A DNA stretch of 64,000 nt, from the NCBI GenBank assembly GCA_946479745.1, contig CAMLGZ010000001.1, forward strand, positions 310,001 through 374,000, in the 5' to 3' direction. The notes under the pieces are model-generated. The model saw nothing but the letters and a program-made list of their open reading frames with translations, had not been told where the DNA came from and ran no database searches. Both the position numbers and the translations under genes were made by a program. Positions within the stretch are counted from its first letter, which is position 1; every line of letters starts with the position of its first letter. The DNA comes from an uncultured Pseudoxanthomonas sp. Lineage in GTDB: Bacteria; Pseudomonadota; Gammaproteobacteria; Xanthomonadales; Xanthomonadaceae. Of the stretch, positions 1 to 7,964 are shown one piece after another.

Positions 1-179
1 TCTGCTTTCTGCTTGGCAGTGAAGTGTTGACCAAACCGGCTCAACAGATCAGACACTTGCAAAAAGGCATGAGAAGCTTCCTCTTCGAGAAGGTTCGCTT
101 CCTGCGCTTCAAGCTTTTTCAGCTCTTCGGCAAGCTTGGCTTTGGCGGAAGCGATGGAGTCGAAGGTGGGTTTGCTCAT
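1..179 (-). CDS. Partial coiled-coil protein of unknown function (5' end only)
   Basis: The first 59 codons are inside the window and the gene runs off the left edge. It starts at an ATG (minus strand, 179) with a purine-rich AAAGAGA about nine bases upstream. After MSKPTFDSIASAKAK, residues of about 10-36 are rich in Lys, Glu, Leu and Ala and should form a coiled coil; a more mixed stretch with Phe, His and Lys follows. I do not recognise the family. A short coiled-coil N-terminus is compatible with H-NS-like nucleoid proteins but with many others too. It lies directly beside the AT-rich TPR cassette and may belong to the same accessory region. Confidence 0.6.
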   Translation of the reverse strand, partial: MSKPTFDSIASAKAKLAEELKKLEAQEANLLEEEASHAFLQVSDLLSRFGQHFTAKQKA

Positions 180-248
180 TACGAATCTCTTTAATTGATT
201 GGGCTTATGGGAAATGCACGGGGTAAGCACGGGCCATTACATGAAGCT

Positions 249-270
249 GACCCCGTTCTTGGACCCCGCT
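249..270. repeat. Two GACCCCG(T/C)T motifs at left edge of AT-rich cassette
   Basis: GACCCCGTT (249-257) and GACCCCGCT (262-270) lie 13 bases apart just downstream of the TPR gene stop. They are the reverse complement of the AATGGGGTC motif at 1201-1209 on the far side of the cassette, so the two TPR genes are bracketed by inverted copies. Whether this marks a mobilised cassette is inference. Confidence 0.35.
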
Positions 271-281
271 TTTGTTTTTGT

Positions 282-728
282 TTATTCCTTTTCTTCATCG
301 GTCGATTCTTTTTCAGCCTCTTCTTTTATTAAAGCAAAATAAGCAGGATCCTGGTCTTCAAAGATATCTTTTCCATCCAACATATAAGCACGCATAAACT
401 GCTCTTTGGCCTGCGGCATATTATCCCATTCAAAATACACCAAGCCTATGCTGAACCATACATACGGATTCATAGTGCCATCGGGGCACATCAATGCTTT
501 TTGGTAGGCATCCATAGCCTGGTTAAACTCCTGCTTATTAAAATAAGCATCGGCCAGCGCTACATACAGCCATGTAGCTGCTTCCCAATTTGTTTTGGGA
601 GAGGGAAGTAGATCTAGCGCCTGTTGATAGACGCTAATAGCGCTTCCAAACTGTTCTTTTCCCGCATAAACATCCCCCTCCTCTGAAAGCGCAGTTATTT
701 TATTATAAATTTCATCAGACAGCTCCAT
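282..728 (-). CDS. TPR-like protein A, AT-rich, possible immunity-type protein
   Basis: A 148-residue acidic protein without signal peptide or membrane segment. Residues of about 15-120 form two to three tetratricopeptide-like helical hairpins (GKEQFGSAISVYQQALDLLP, then ALADAYFNKQEFNQAMDAYQ), followed by a Glu-rich tail. It shares two patterns with the protein encoded immediately upstream: L/F-P-S-P before a Trp, and FEDxDPxY near the C-terminus. The two genes are therefore paralogs and are separated by two bases, so they are almost certainly co-transcribed. Base composition is far more AT-rich than the rest of the window, which points to horizontal acquisition. Small TPR-like proteins in tandem are common as immunity genes beside Rhs/contact-dependent toxins, but no toxin is visible here, so that role is only a hypothesis. 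Confidence 0.85.
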   Translation of the reverse strand: MELSDEIYNKITALSEEGDVYAGKEQFGSAISVYQQALDLLPSPKTNWEAATWLYVALADAYFNKQEFNQAMDAYQKALMCPDGTMNPYVWFSIGLVYFEWDNMPQAKEQFMRAYMLDGKDIFEDQDPAYFALIKEEAEKESTDEEKE

Positions 729-730
729 AA

Positions 731-1171
731 CTAAACATTCATATATTTATCAGGGCTACGGTAGAAGTCGAGATATTTAGGGTCTTCGTCCTCGAAATAA
801 CGACAGCCATCCTTATCTACCACGTACTTGAACTTATTATAAGCTCGCTTATAATCTCCAGTTTCAAAATAATACTTGCCCTCATAGTGTTGACACTCAC
901 CTTCAGACAGTTTTAAGAGATTATTATTGTCAATCATTTTATCAAGCCAAGTTTTTGCTTCTTTGAACCTACGATTCTCCATTGCGCCTTTATAAACCAT
1001 TTTCGCATAATTATAACTTTGATTCCATGAATGAGCTGGAGAAGGGAATAAATCCCATCCAGTTTCCGCATGTTGCAAAAAATCATCAATATTTTTTGCT
1101 TTAAGTGCAGCAACTGCTTTTCTACCTTCAGCTATAACTGAACTATATTTTGCTGGTTCCAACTCTGCCAT
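731..1171 (-). CDS. TPR-like protein B, paralog of the downstream gene
   Basis: A 146-residue soluble helical protein and first gene of the AT-rich pair. It carries FPSPAHSWNQSYN and CRYFEDEDPKYLDFYR, aligning with LPSPKTNWEAATW and DIFEDQDPAYFALIK of its neighbour, so a duplication is the simplest explanation. Helical repeats with A/Y/K spacing (for example ETGDYKRAYNKFKYVV) are TPR-like. There is no good Shine-Dalgarno before the ATG; the upstream 60 bases are very AT-rich and could hold its promoter. No catalytic motif is seen. An immunity or adaptor role is possible but unproven. Confidence 0.85.
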   Translation of the reverse strand: MAELEPAKYSSVIAEGRKAVAALKAKNIDDFLQHAETGWDLFPSPAHSWNQSYNYAKMVYKGAMENRRFKEAKTWLDKMIDNNNLLKLSEGECQHYEGKYYFETGDYKRAYNKFKYVVDKDGCRYFEDEDPKYLDFYRSPDKYMNV

Positions 1172-1200
1172 AATATTAATTCTTATTATATTGTTATTTA

Positions 1201-1317
1201 AATGGGGTCTTTATAAAATATCCTATTACTAAATGCGTCTTTCATCTGAGTACCACGCGAACGATTTGAACTGCTGGAAGAAAACGGAAAACGGGGTAAC
1301 CGGAAAACGGAGTGCAG
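1201..1317. repeat. GGGGTC motif and 16-base imperfect direct repeats at right edge of AT-rich cassette
   Basis: AATGGGGTC (1201-1209) is inverted relative to the GACCCC motifs at 249-270. Further right, GGAAAACGGGGTAACC (1286-1301) is followed directly by GGAAAACGGAGTGCAG (1302-1317). The 1172-1422 interval otherwise has no convincing gene; a 71-codon reading frame at 1233-1448 has no recognisable features and runs into the EamA gene. Confidence 0.35.
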
Positions 1318-1422
1318 ACACACGTACTCTGCTTGCCGCCGGGAAGCAGATCAATATCAAAAAATTTCAACGGGCCTCAGATGAATCCTGCTTCGCTGGA
1401 AGTTTGAACGATCACGGCTCAC

Positions 1423-2382
1423 CTATTTCGCCGGCCGCGTCACCGTAAACACCCCGATCAGCACCAGCACCGTGCCGGCGATCTGCCACACGCCCATCGG
1501 CTCACCGAGCAAAAACAGACTGAGCACAATGGTCGAAACCGGACCGATCATTCCAAGCTGCGAAGCCAGCGCGGAACCGAGTCTCTGTACTGCCATCATC
1601 GTGGCCAATACCGGCAACACCGTGCACAGCGTGCCGTTGAGCAACGACAGCATGTAAATCTCGTACGGCAGCTCGAACAACGAATGCCATGGCCGCACCA
1701 GCAGAAAATGCAGGATGCAGAATCCAGCCGCTACCGCGCTGGCGTAGGCGGTCAGGCGTACCGCACCGACCCGCGCCACCACTTCGCCGCTACCGACCAG
1801 ATAAGTCGCGTAGCTGAGCGCACTGAGGAATACCAGCAAGCCGCCCAGCGCGATGCCGCTGCCGCCAAGCTCCAGATCGTGCGCGAAAGCCAGCGCTACG
1901 CCGATGTAGCTGATCGCCAGCGCCAGCAGTTGCCGCGCCGCGGGTTTGCGTTTGAACACCAGCACGCCGATCAGCAGCACCAGCGTGGGAGTGAGGTACA
2001 GGATCAACCGCTCCAGCGTGGCGGTGATGTACTCCAGTCCCGCGAAGTCCAGAAAGCTGGCCAGGTAATAGCCACTGAAACCCAAGCCGACCACTTTCCA
2101 CCTGTCGCTTCCGCGCAGACGAAAACGTTGCGAGTCGCGCCTGGCCCACCACGCCATCATCGCGAAGAACGGAAGCGCCACCAGCATGCGCAACGCAAGC
2201 AGAGTAATGGCGTCGGCGCCGTGGCGATAACCGAGCTTGACGATGATGGCTTTGCCGGAAAACGCGATGGCACCGAACAAGGCCAACGCAACGCCCGACC
2301 AGGGATGCCCCGGTCGTGAAGGCGGTTGCGGCGGGACGTCTACGGGCAGCGTTTCATCCGGAACAGGCGCGGCTTCGCTCAT
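1423..2382 (-). CDS. EamA/DMT-family exporter
   Basis: An inner-membrane transporter of 319 residues with about ten hydrophobic helices in two EamA halves, the usual size for the drug/metabolite transporter superfamily. The ATG at 2382 is chosen because it overlaps the stop of the upstream deformylase gene as ATGA, giving translational coupling. After a Pro-rich N-terminus (MSEAAPVPDETLP) come helices such as GVALALFGAIAFSGKAI and MIGPVSTIVLSLFLLGEPMG, the latter carrying the Gly-Glu-Pro of the final EamA helices. It is the last gene of the rpiR-hutG operon, so it may export or exchange an amino-acid derivative of that pathway, but the substrate cannot be read from sequence. Confidence 0.92.
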   Translation of the reverse strand: MSEAAPVPDETLPVDVPPQPPSRPGHPWSGVALALFGAIAFSGKAIIVKLGYRHGADAITLLALRMLVALPFFAMMAWWARRDSQRFRLRGSDRWKVVGLGFSGYYLASFLDFAGLEYITATLERLILYLTPTLVLLIGVLVFKRKPAARQLLALAISYIGVALAFAHDLELGGSGIALGGLLVFLSALSYATYLVGSGEVVARVGAVRLTAYASAVAAGFCILHFLLVRPWHSLFELPYEIYMLSLLNGTLCTVLPVLATMMAVQRLGSALASQLGMIGPVSTIVLSLFLLGEPMGVWQIAGTVLVLIGVFTVTRPAK

Positions 2383-3155
2383 GCCAGCATCTGTTCCAAC
2401 AGCGCTCGCAGCACAACCTGCGTTCGCGCCGCCTTGCCGGCATCCCACTCGAAACTGTCTTCATCCATGTAGATGCGCTGGCTGATTTCCAGCTGCACGG
2501 CCTGGATGTTCTGCGTTGGATCACCGTACTGACGGGTGATGTAGCCGCCTTTGAAACGACCATTGACCACGAAGTCGTGACGATCCTGCGATTGCAGCAC
2601 CGATTCCAGTCGCGACTGGAGCGCTGCAGAGCAGCTCGTGCCTCCCGCGGTTCCCAGATTGAGGTCCGGCAAACGGCCTTCGAACAGGAACGGCACCACG
2701 CCTTTGATGGAATGCCCCTCCCACAAACCGGCACGGCCATGCTGCGCATGGATGCGCTGCAGTTCGCCCGCCAGCGCGCGGTGGTACGGGCGCCAGTAGC
2801 GCTCCACACGCTCGGCCACTTCGGCTTCGTCGGGATCCTGCCCGTCGCGATAGACGGGTTCGCCGCTGAATTGCACGTGCGGACACAGCCCTGTGGTGTT
2901 CTGACCCGGGTAAAGCGACACGTCGTCCGGCGGTCGATTGAGATCGATCACGTAGCGCGAATATTTCGGCACGATTATCGACGCGCCGAGTTCGCGTGCG
3001 AAATCGTAGAGCTTCGATACATGCCAGTCGGTATCGGGCACGCGCCGCGCCGGATCGGTCAAACGTGCAGCGATGTCCTCGGGAACGGCGGTGCCATCGT
3101 GCGGCAAGCTGATCAGCAGCGGCGCGGTGCCGCGATGCAGGGTGTAGGTATCCAT
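2379..3155 (-). CDS. hutG: N-formylglutamate deformylase (HutG type)
   Basis: A cytoplasmic metal-dependent hydrolase of 258 residues in the N-formylglutamate amidohydrolase family, which releases formate from N-formylglutamate. Conserved blocks are visible in order: LPHDGTAVPED, DTDWHVSKLYDFARELGA, YVIDLNRPPDD, LYPGQNTTGLCP, GHSIKGVVP and VQLEISQRIYMDE, with His and Asp/Glu residues expected to bind the metal. It lies nine bases downstream of rpiR and overlaps the EamA gene by four bases. No histidine-degradation genes (hutH, hutU, hutI) are near, so its natural substrate here may instead be a product of the divergent gamma-glutamylation operon; the symbol rests on family resemblance. Confidence 0.88.
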   Translation of the reverse strand: MDTYTLHRGTAPLLISLPHDGTAVPEDIAARLTDPARRVPDTDWHVSKLYDFARELGASIIVPKYSRYVIDLNRPPDDVSLYPGQNTTGLCPHVQFSGEPVYRDGQDPDEAEVAERVERYWRPYHRALAGELQRIHAQHGRAGLWEGHSIKGVVPFLFEGRLPDLNLGTAGGTSCSAALQSRLESVLQSQDRHDFVVNGRFKGGYITRQYGDPTQNIQAVQLEISQRIYMDEDSFEWDAGKAARTQVVLRALLEQMLA

Positions 3156-3164
3156 GCGTACAGT

Positions 3165-4079
3165 TTAACTTTTGCGCGCTCGCACGGCTTTCTTCGCTGG
3201 CGTTTCCGTCGCAGGCAGCGCACCCGGGAATCCGGGTGCCGGACCGCGCACCGCTTCCAGCTCGCGCATGCGCTTCTGTCCGTATTCCCAGTCCTGCTCG
3301 GTGGTTTCGGCCAGCAACGCTTCGGCGATGGCCATCAACGCCACGCTGGAATCCCACACCGAGGGAACCGCGATCCGCGCCGGCAGCACGTGGGTCGCCA
3401 GGCGCGAGATGGGCGACAGCCATTGATCGGTCACCAGCACCACCTTGGCCTGGCGCTTGCTGGCGGCCTGGGCCAGACGCAACAGACTGGGCTGATAACG
3501 GCGGATGTCGAAGACCAGCAGCACGTCGCGCTTGCCCATGTCCAACACCTGGTCGTACCAGTTGTCCTCCTGGTCCTCCAGGTGATTGATACCGGGCCGC
3601 AGGATGCGCAATTGCACCGACAGGTAGCGTGCCAGCGCGTCGGTGAAACGTCCGCCGATCAGGTGCAGGCGGTTGCGGCGGTCGGCGAGCAGGCGCACGA
3701 CCTGGTCGAACTCGGTGGCCGGCAGATGGCTGAAGGTTTCGTGCAGGTTGCCTTCCAGCACGGTCGCGAATTTCTGCAGTCGTGGTGCGGCCGCGCCACT
3801 GCCCCGACGGACCGCGGCGGGCGATTTGCTCAAGGGGGAACTCAGCTGGGCGGTGAGCTCTTCGCGCATGACCCGCTGGAAATCCGGATACGAGGCGAAC
3901 CCCATCCGCGCCACCATGCGCAGCACGCTGGGCGCGCTGACGCCCACTTCGCGGGCAAGATCGCTGGCGCTCTGCAGGCCGGCGATGGGGTAATCGGCCA
4001 GAATCCGCTGCGCCACTCGCCGCTCGGTGGCGGGAAAACCCGCCAAACCGTCGCGCAATCTCTCCATGACCGTCCGCAT
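3165..4079 (-). CDS. MurR/RpiR-family transcriptional regulator
   Basis: 304 residues with the two-domain RpiR layout. An N-terminal helix-turn-helix (residues about 20-75, including LQSASDLAREVGVSAPSVLR) is followed by a SIS ligand-binding fold (about 130-270), with LIGGRFTDALARYLSVQL and KVVLVTDQWLSPI recognisable, and a basic tail. SIS domains usually bind phosphosugars, but RpiR proteins also control amino-acid and amine catabolism. It is divergent from the plus-strand operon starting at 4184 and heads the minus-strand operon with hutG and an exporter. It is therefore the likely local regulator of both; the inverted repeat at 4120-4134 is a candidate site. Confidence 0.92.
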   Translation of the reverse strand: MRTVMERLRDGLAGFPATERRVAQRILADYPIAGLQSASDLAREVGVSAPSVLRMVARMGFASYPDFQRVMREELTAQLSSPLSKSPAAVRRGSGAAAPRLQKFATVLEGNLHETFSHLPATEFDQVVRLLADRRNRLHLIGGRFTDALARYLSVQLRILRPGINHLEDQEDNWYDQVLDMGKRDVLLVFDIRRYQPSLLRLAQAASKRQAKVVLVTDQWLSPISRLATHVLPARIAVPSVWDSSVALMAIAEALLAETTEQDWEYGQKRMRELEAVRGPAPGFPGALPATETPAKKAVRARKS

Positions 4080-4094
4080 ACCCGTCCACCCGAC

Positions 4095-4134
4095 TTGACA
4101 ACTGCCGCCTATTGTTAGACTTTCTTCAGGAAAG
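4095..4134 (+). promoter_or_regulatory. Candidate promoter and operator of the amine operon
   Basis: A perfect TTGACA (4095-4100) is followed after 15 bases by TAGACT (4116-4121), a sigma-70-like pair with a short spacer. Overlapping the start region is the perfect inverted repeat CTTTC-TTCAG-GAAAG (4120-4134), well placed for repression by the divergently encoded RpiR protein. Transcription from here would put the coding start at ATG 4184 rather than an upstream in-frame TTG. Confidence 0.4.
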
Positions 4135-4183
4135 GCAATCCTCTTCCGTTTTGTACTTTTCGTTACATGAAGGCGGACGACCT

Positions 4184-4984
4184 ATGGCAATGGCGGCGGT
4201 CAGCGCATCGGACGTGGCAAGCAGCGCAGTGGCGGTGAAAAACCGCGACGGGCGCGGCGCGTTCGTGCTGACCTGCGACCACGCCAGCGCGCATATCCCG
4301 CCCGGGTACGCCGGCCTGGGATTGCCCGCTGCGGAACTGCAGCGCCACATCGCCTGGGACATCGGGGCGCTGGGGTTGGCCGAAAGGCTCTCCAGGCTGC
4401 TGGACGCGCCACTGCTGCACCCCACCGTCTCGCGGCTGCTGCTGGATGTGAACCGGGACCCCGGCGCGCACGACTCGATCGTCGTCACCAGCGAGGACAC
4501 CGCTATCGGCGGCAATCATTCGATAGATACGGACGAGCGCCAGCGGCGACGTGATTGGATCTATGCGCCTTATCACCGCGAAATCGAAACCGTCGTGGCG
4601 GCGCGCATCGCCGCACGCAAGCCCACGGCGATGATCTCGATCCACTCCTTCACCCCCGTGTTCAAAGGCGTACAACGCCGCTGGCAGGTCGGCGTGCTTT
4701 CGCATCGCGACCGCCGCATTGCAGACTCTTTATTGCGCGCATTGAGCGCCGACGCCGAGCTGGCGGTAGGCGACAACCAACCGTATGCGCCGCGCGACGG
4801 CGTGTACCACACGCTGGAACGCCATGCCGAAGCCCATGGCTTGCCCTGCGTGATGCTGGAGATCCGCAACGACCTGATCCGCGACACCCCGGGGCAACTG
4901 TCCTGGGCCGAACGGCTGGCGCCGCTGCTGGTGCGCGCCTTCGAGGATGCCCACGCCGTGGAGGGGGCGGCCGGGCGTCGTTAA
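4184..4984 (+). CDS. N-formylglutamate amidohydrolase-family hydrolase, paralog of HutG
   Basis: 266 residues from ATG 4184, preceded by GAAGGCGG. Family blocks are present: LTCDHASAHIPPGY, HIAWDIGALGLAERL, LLLDVNRDP, ISIHSFTPVFKG and CVMLEIRNDLIRDTPGQL. It differs from the HutG protein encoded at 2379-3155 along most of its length, so this is an old paralog with a probably different substrate. It is the first gene of the plus-strand operon with an Eat permease, a GS-like ligase and two dehydrogenases. Context suggests that it cleaves a gamma-glutamyl or N-acyl-glutamate intermediate at the end of that pathway. This is inference; the family is best known for deformylation of N-formylglutamate. 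Confidence 0.88.
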   Translation: MAMAAVSASDVASSAVAVKNRDGRGAFVLTCDHASAHIPPGYAGLGLPAAELQRHIAWDIGALGLAERLSRLLDAPLLHPTVSRLLLDVNRDPGAHDSIVVTSEDTAIGGNHSIDTDERQRRRDWIYAPYHREIETVVAARIAARKPTAMISIHSFTPVFKGVQRRWQVGVLSHRDRRIADSLLRALSADAELAVGDNQPYAPRDGVYHTLERHAEAHGLPCVMLEIRNDLIRDTPGQLSWAERLAPLLVRAFEDAHAVEGAAGRR

Positions 4985-5023
4985 CCACTACCCACCGTTG
5001 TAGCCACCGCAAGGGGATTGGAA

Positions 5024-6514
5024 ATGTCCGAACCATCGAGTGTCCAATACACCAAGGTTGACCAGAGTTATTTCGAGAAACGCGGATTACGACGTTACGC
5101 AGGCGTGTGGTCGTTGTGGGCGCTGGGCGTGGGCGCGGTGATCTCGGGACATTTCTCGGGCTGGAATTTCGGTTTGGCCAACGGCTGGGGCAGCATGCTG
5201 GTTGCCGGCATCATCATCGCGGTGATGTATCTGGGCCTGACCTTCTCCATCGCAGAGATGAGCCCGGCATTGCCGCATACCGGCGCAGCCTATTCGTTCG
5301 CGCGTACCGCGATGGGCCCATGGGGAGGATTCCTCACCGGCTTGTCGGAAAACGTGGAGTACGTGCTGACCCCGGCTGTGATCGTGTTCTTCATCGGCAG
5401 TTACATGGGAGGAATCTTCGGCACGCCCGCCGAAGCGCAGCCTCTATGGTGGATCGGGTTCTACATATTGTTCGTGGGCCTGAACGTCATCGGTGTGGAA
5501 CTTTCCTTCCGCATCACCCTGGTGGTGACGCTGCTGGCATTGGCTTGCTTGGTGGTGTTCTGGATCAGCGCGCTGCCGCATATCGACTTCAATCGCTGGG
5601 CCTTGAACATCGGCGCCGGTCCCGACGGCACGCCGGTGGAATTGGCCAACGGCGGCGGCAGCTGGTTCCCGTTCGGCTGGAAAGGCGTGCTGGCCACGTT
5701 GCCGTTCGCGGTATGGCTGTTCCTGGCGATCGAGCAATTGCCGCTGGCCGCCGAGGAATCGGTGGACCCGAAACGCGATATGCCCAAGGGCATCATCCTG
5801 GGCATGCTCACCCTGATCGTCTCGGCCTTCATGATCATGTGGTTGAACCCGGCCGTGACCGGCATCGGCTCCTTCAAACTGGCTACGTCGGGCGAACCCT
5901 TGCTGGACGGTTTCAAGGCGATCTACGGTGAGGGGACCGCCAAGTTGCTGGCGGGCGTGGCGGTGCTGGGACTAGTGGCCAGCTTCCACACCATCATCTT
6001 CGCCAAAGGCCGGCAGATCTATTCGCTGGCGCGTGCGGGTTATTTCCCGCCGGGACTTTCGATCACCCACGGCACGCGCAAGACGCCGCACGTGGCCATG
6101 GTGTTCGGCTCCGTCGTCGCGCTGGGGGTGATGTTCGCACTGTGGTTCGGGCTGGGCGCCGATCACGGCGGCAAAGTCATCGGTGCGACACTGCTGAACA
6201 TGGCGGTATTCGGCGCGATGTTCAGCTACTTCATGCAGGCGCTGTCCTTCATCGTACTGCGCAGGAAGCTGCCCAACATCCATCGTCCATACCGCAGTCC
6301 ATTCGGCATATTCGGCGCGGCGTTGACCATGATCATCGCGGTGGTCACGTTGTTCTATCAGATCAAGGACCCCGCCTACAGCACGGCGGTGATGTGGGTG
6401 GCGATCTGGTTCGTGGTCGGCATCCTGTACTTCGCGGTACGCGGGCGTCACCGCCTGATTCTGTCGCCGGAAGAGGAATTCGCGCTTGAGCACAAACTGA
6501 AAGCCGGCGCCTGA
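5024..6514 (+). CDS. APC-family permease, ethanolamine permease (Eat) type
   Basis: 496 residues, about twelve transmembrane helices. ATG 5024 is chosen because AAGGGG (5011-5016) lies seven bases upstream; an in-frame TTG at 5018 is too close to it. Residues 35-51 (GVGAVISGHFSGWNFGL) match the signature of Eat-type ethanolamine permeases within the amino acid-polyamine-organocation superfamily, as does EYVLTPAVIVFFIGSYMGG near residue 105. A Glu-Glu-Ser motif (LAAEESVDPKRDMPKG) follows a central helix as in other APC proteins. It lies 39 bases after the hydrolase and 65 before the ligase, so it should import the substrate of this operon, most likely ethanolamine or a related amino alcohol/amine. 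Confidence 0.92.
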   Translation: MSEPSSVQYTKVDQSYFEKRGLRRYAGVWSLWALGVGAVISGHFSGWNFGLANGWGSMLVAGIIIAVMYLGLTFSIAEMSPALPHTGAAYSFARTAMGPWGGFLTGLSENVEYVLTPAVIVFFIGSYMGGIFGTPAEAQPLWWIGFYILFVGLNVIGVELSFRITLVVTLLALACLVVFWISALPHIDFNRWALNIGAGPDGTPVELANGGGSWFPFGWKGVLATLPFAVWLFLAIEQLPLAAEESVDPKRDMPKGIILGMLTLIVSAFMIMWLNPAVTGIGSFKLATSGEPLLDGFKAIYGEGTAKLLAGVAVLGLVASFHTIIFAKGRQIYSLARAGYFPPGLSITHGTRKTPHVAMVFGSVVALGVMFALWFGLGADHGGKVIGATLLNMAVFGAMFSYFMQALSFIVLRRKLPNIHRPYRSPFGIFGAALTMIIAVVTLFYQIKDPAYSTAVMWVAIWFVVGILYFAVRGRHRLILSPEEEFALEHKLKAGA

Positions 6515-6579
6515 GCAATCGACATGGACAGCGGCGGCGCGCAGGCGCCGCCGCCTGCTTCCCACTTACGGAAACCGAA

Positions 6580-7947
6580 ATGACCGCATCCCTAAGCTTC
6601 GCCGAACTCAAGCGTGCCGTCGCCGACGGCAGCATCGACACCGTGCTGGCCTGCATGGTCGACATGCAGGGCCGGTTGATCGGCAAGCGCTTCCAGGCCG
6701 AGTTCTTCATCGACAGCGCGCACGACGAAACCCACGGCTGCAATTACCTGCTGGCCGATGACATCGACATGGAACCGGTGCCCGGCTATGCGGCCGCCAG
6801 CTGGGACAAGGGCTATGGCGACTTCGCGCTCAAGCCCGATCTTGGAACCTTGCGCCGCATACCGTGGCTGGAAGGCACGGCACTGGTGTTGTGCGATGTG
6901 CTGGACCACGAACACCACGATCTGCCGCACAGTCCGCGCGCCATGCTGAAGAAGCAGATCGCTAGGCTGACCGAACGCGGTTATGTTGGCATGTTCGCCT
7001 CGGAGCTGGAGTTCTACCTGTTCGACGAAAACTACGGGGACATCCACGCCCGCGACTACCGCAACCCGAAAACCGCGGGCTACTACATCGAGGATTACCA
7101 CATCCTGCAGACCACGCGCGAAGAGCCGGTGATGCGCGCGATGCGAAAAGGCATGCAGGCCGCCGGCATTCCGGTGGAGAACACCAAGGGCGAATGGGGT
7201 CCGGGCCAGGAAGAAATCAACGTGCGCTACGCCGAAGCGCTGGAAATGGCCGACCGCCACGCGATCATGAAGAACGGCTGCAAGGAGATCGCCATGCAGC
7301 ACGGCAAAGCGATCACCTTCATGGCCAAGTGGCGCTACGACCTGGCCGGTTCCAGCAGCCACATCCATAACTCGCTGTGGAGCGCCAAGACCGGTAAGCC
7401 GTTGTTCCTGGACGCCAAGGCCGACTATGGCATGTCCGACCTGATGCGCGCCTGGGTGGCCGGACAGGTCAAGTACGCGCGCGACATCACCTGGTTCCTG
7501 GCGCCGTACATCAACTCCTACAAGCGCTTCCAGGCAGGCACCTTCGCTCCTACCAAAGCGGTATGGAGCGTGGACAACCGCACCGCCGGTTTTCGCCTTT
7601 GCGGAGAAGGCGGCAAAGGCATCCGCATCGAGTGCCGGATTGGTGGTGCGGATCTCAATCCTTACCTCGCCTACACCGCATTGATCGCGGCCGGACTCGC
7701 CGGGATCGACGAGAAGCTGAAACTGGGCAAGCCTTTCTCCGGCGACGCCTACGGCGGCGAAAAGCTGCCCGAGGTATCCAAGACTCTGCGCGATGCCACC
7801 GATGCGCTGCGCGGCTCGAAGATGCTGCGCAAGGCGCTGGGCGACGAGGTGATCGATCACTACGTGCACACGGCCGAATGGGAACAATCCGAATGCGATC
7901 GGCGGGTAACCGACTGGGAATTGCGTCGGGGGTTCGAGAGGTATTGA
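6580..7947 (+). CDS. Glutamine synthetase-like gamma-glutamyl-amine ligase
   Basis: 455 residues, the length of PuuA/GlnA-like enzymes. DMQGRLIGKR (residues 28-37) is the N-terminal signature of the GS-like group that ligates glutamate to amines instead of ammonium. Catalytic residues of the GS fold are retained: Glu142 and Glu144 in SELEFYLF, Glu210 in GPGQEEIN, His260 and His262 in HIHNSLW, and Arg348/Glu350/Arg352 in RIECR. It would consume ATP, glutamate and an amine to form a gamma-glutamylamide in the cytoplasm. With an Eat permease upstream and an alcohol dehydrogenase downstream, ethanolamine is a better candidate than putrescine. There is no sign of PII/adenylylation control. The exact amine is inferred from context. 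Confidence 0.92.
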   Translation: MTASLSFAELKRAVADGSIDTVLACMVDMQGRLIGKRFQAEFFIDSAHDETHGCNYLLADDIDMEPVPGYAAASWDKGYGDFALKPDLGTLRRIPWLEGTALVLCDVLDHEHHDLPHSPRAMLKKQIARLTERGYVGMFASELEFYLFDENYGDIHARDYRNPKTAGYYIEDYHILQTTREEPVMRAMRKGMQAAGIPVENTKGEWGPGQEEINVRYAEALEMADRHAIMKNGCKEIAMQHGKAITFMAKWRYDLAGSSSHIHNSLWSAKTGKPLFLDAKADYGMSDLMRAWVAGQVKYARDITWFLAPYINSYKRFQAGTFAPTKAVWSVDNRTAGFRLCGEGGKGIRIECRIGGADLNPYLAYTALIAAGLAGIDEKLKLGKPFSGDAYGGEKLPEVSKTLRDATDALRGSKMLRKALGDEVIDHYVHTAEWEQSECDRRVTDWELRRGFERY

Positions 7948-7964
7948 AAGAGGACCAAAAATAC

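Noticed and set aside
2521..4101. Long open frame (526 codons) on the minus strand across rpiR and hutG
   Set aside because: It is a shadow of the two genes in another frame; it is Arg/Ala-rich without domains, while the real frames carry RpiR and HutG motifs.
4112..4183. Upstream start for the amidohydrolase at a TTG 24 codons earlier
   Set aside because: It lies inside the predicted promoter, lacks a ribosome site and adds no family sequence; ATG 4184 has GAAGGCGG upstream.
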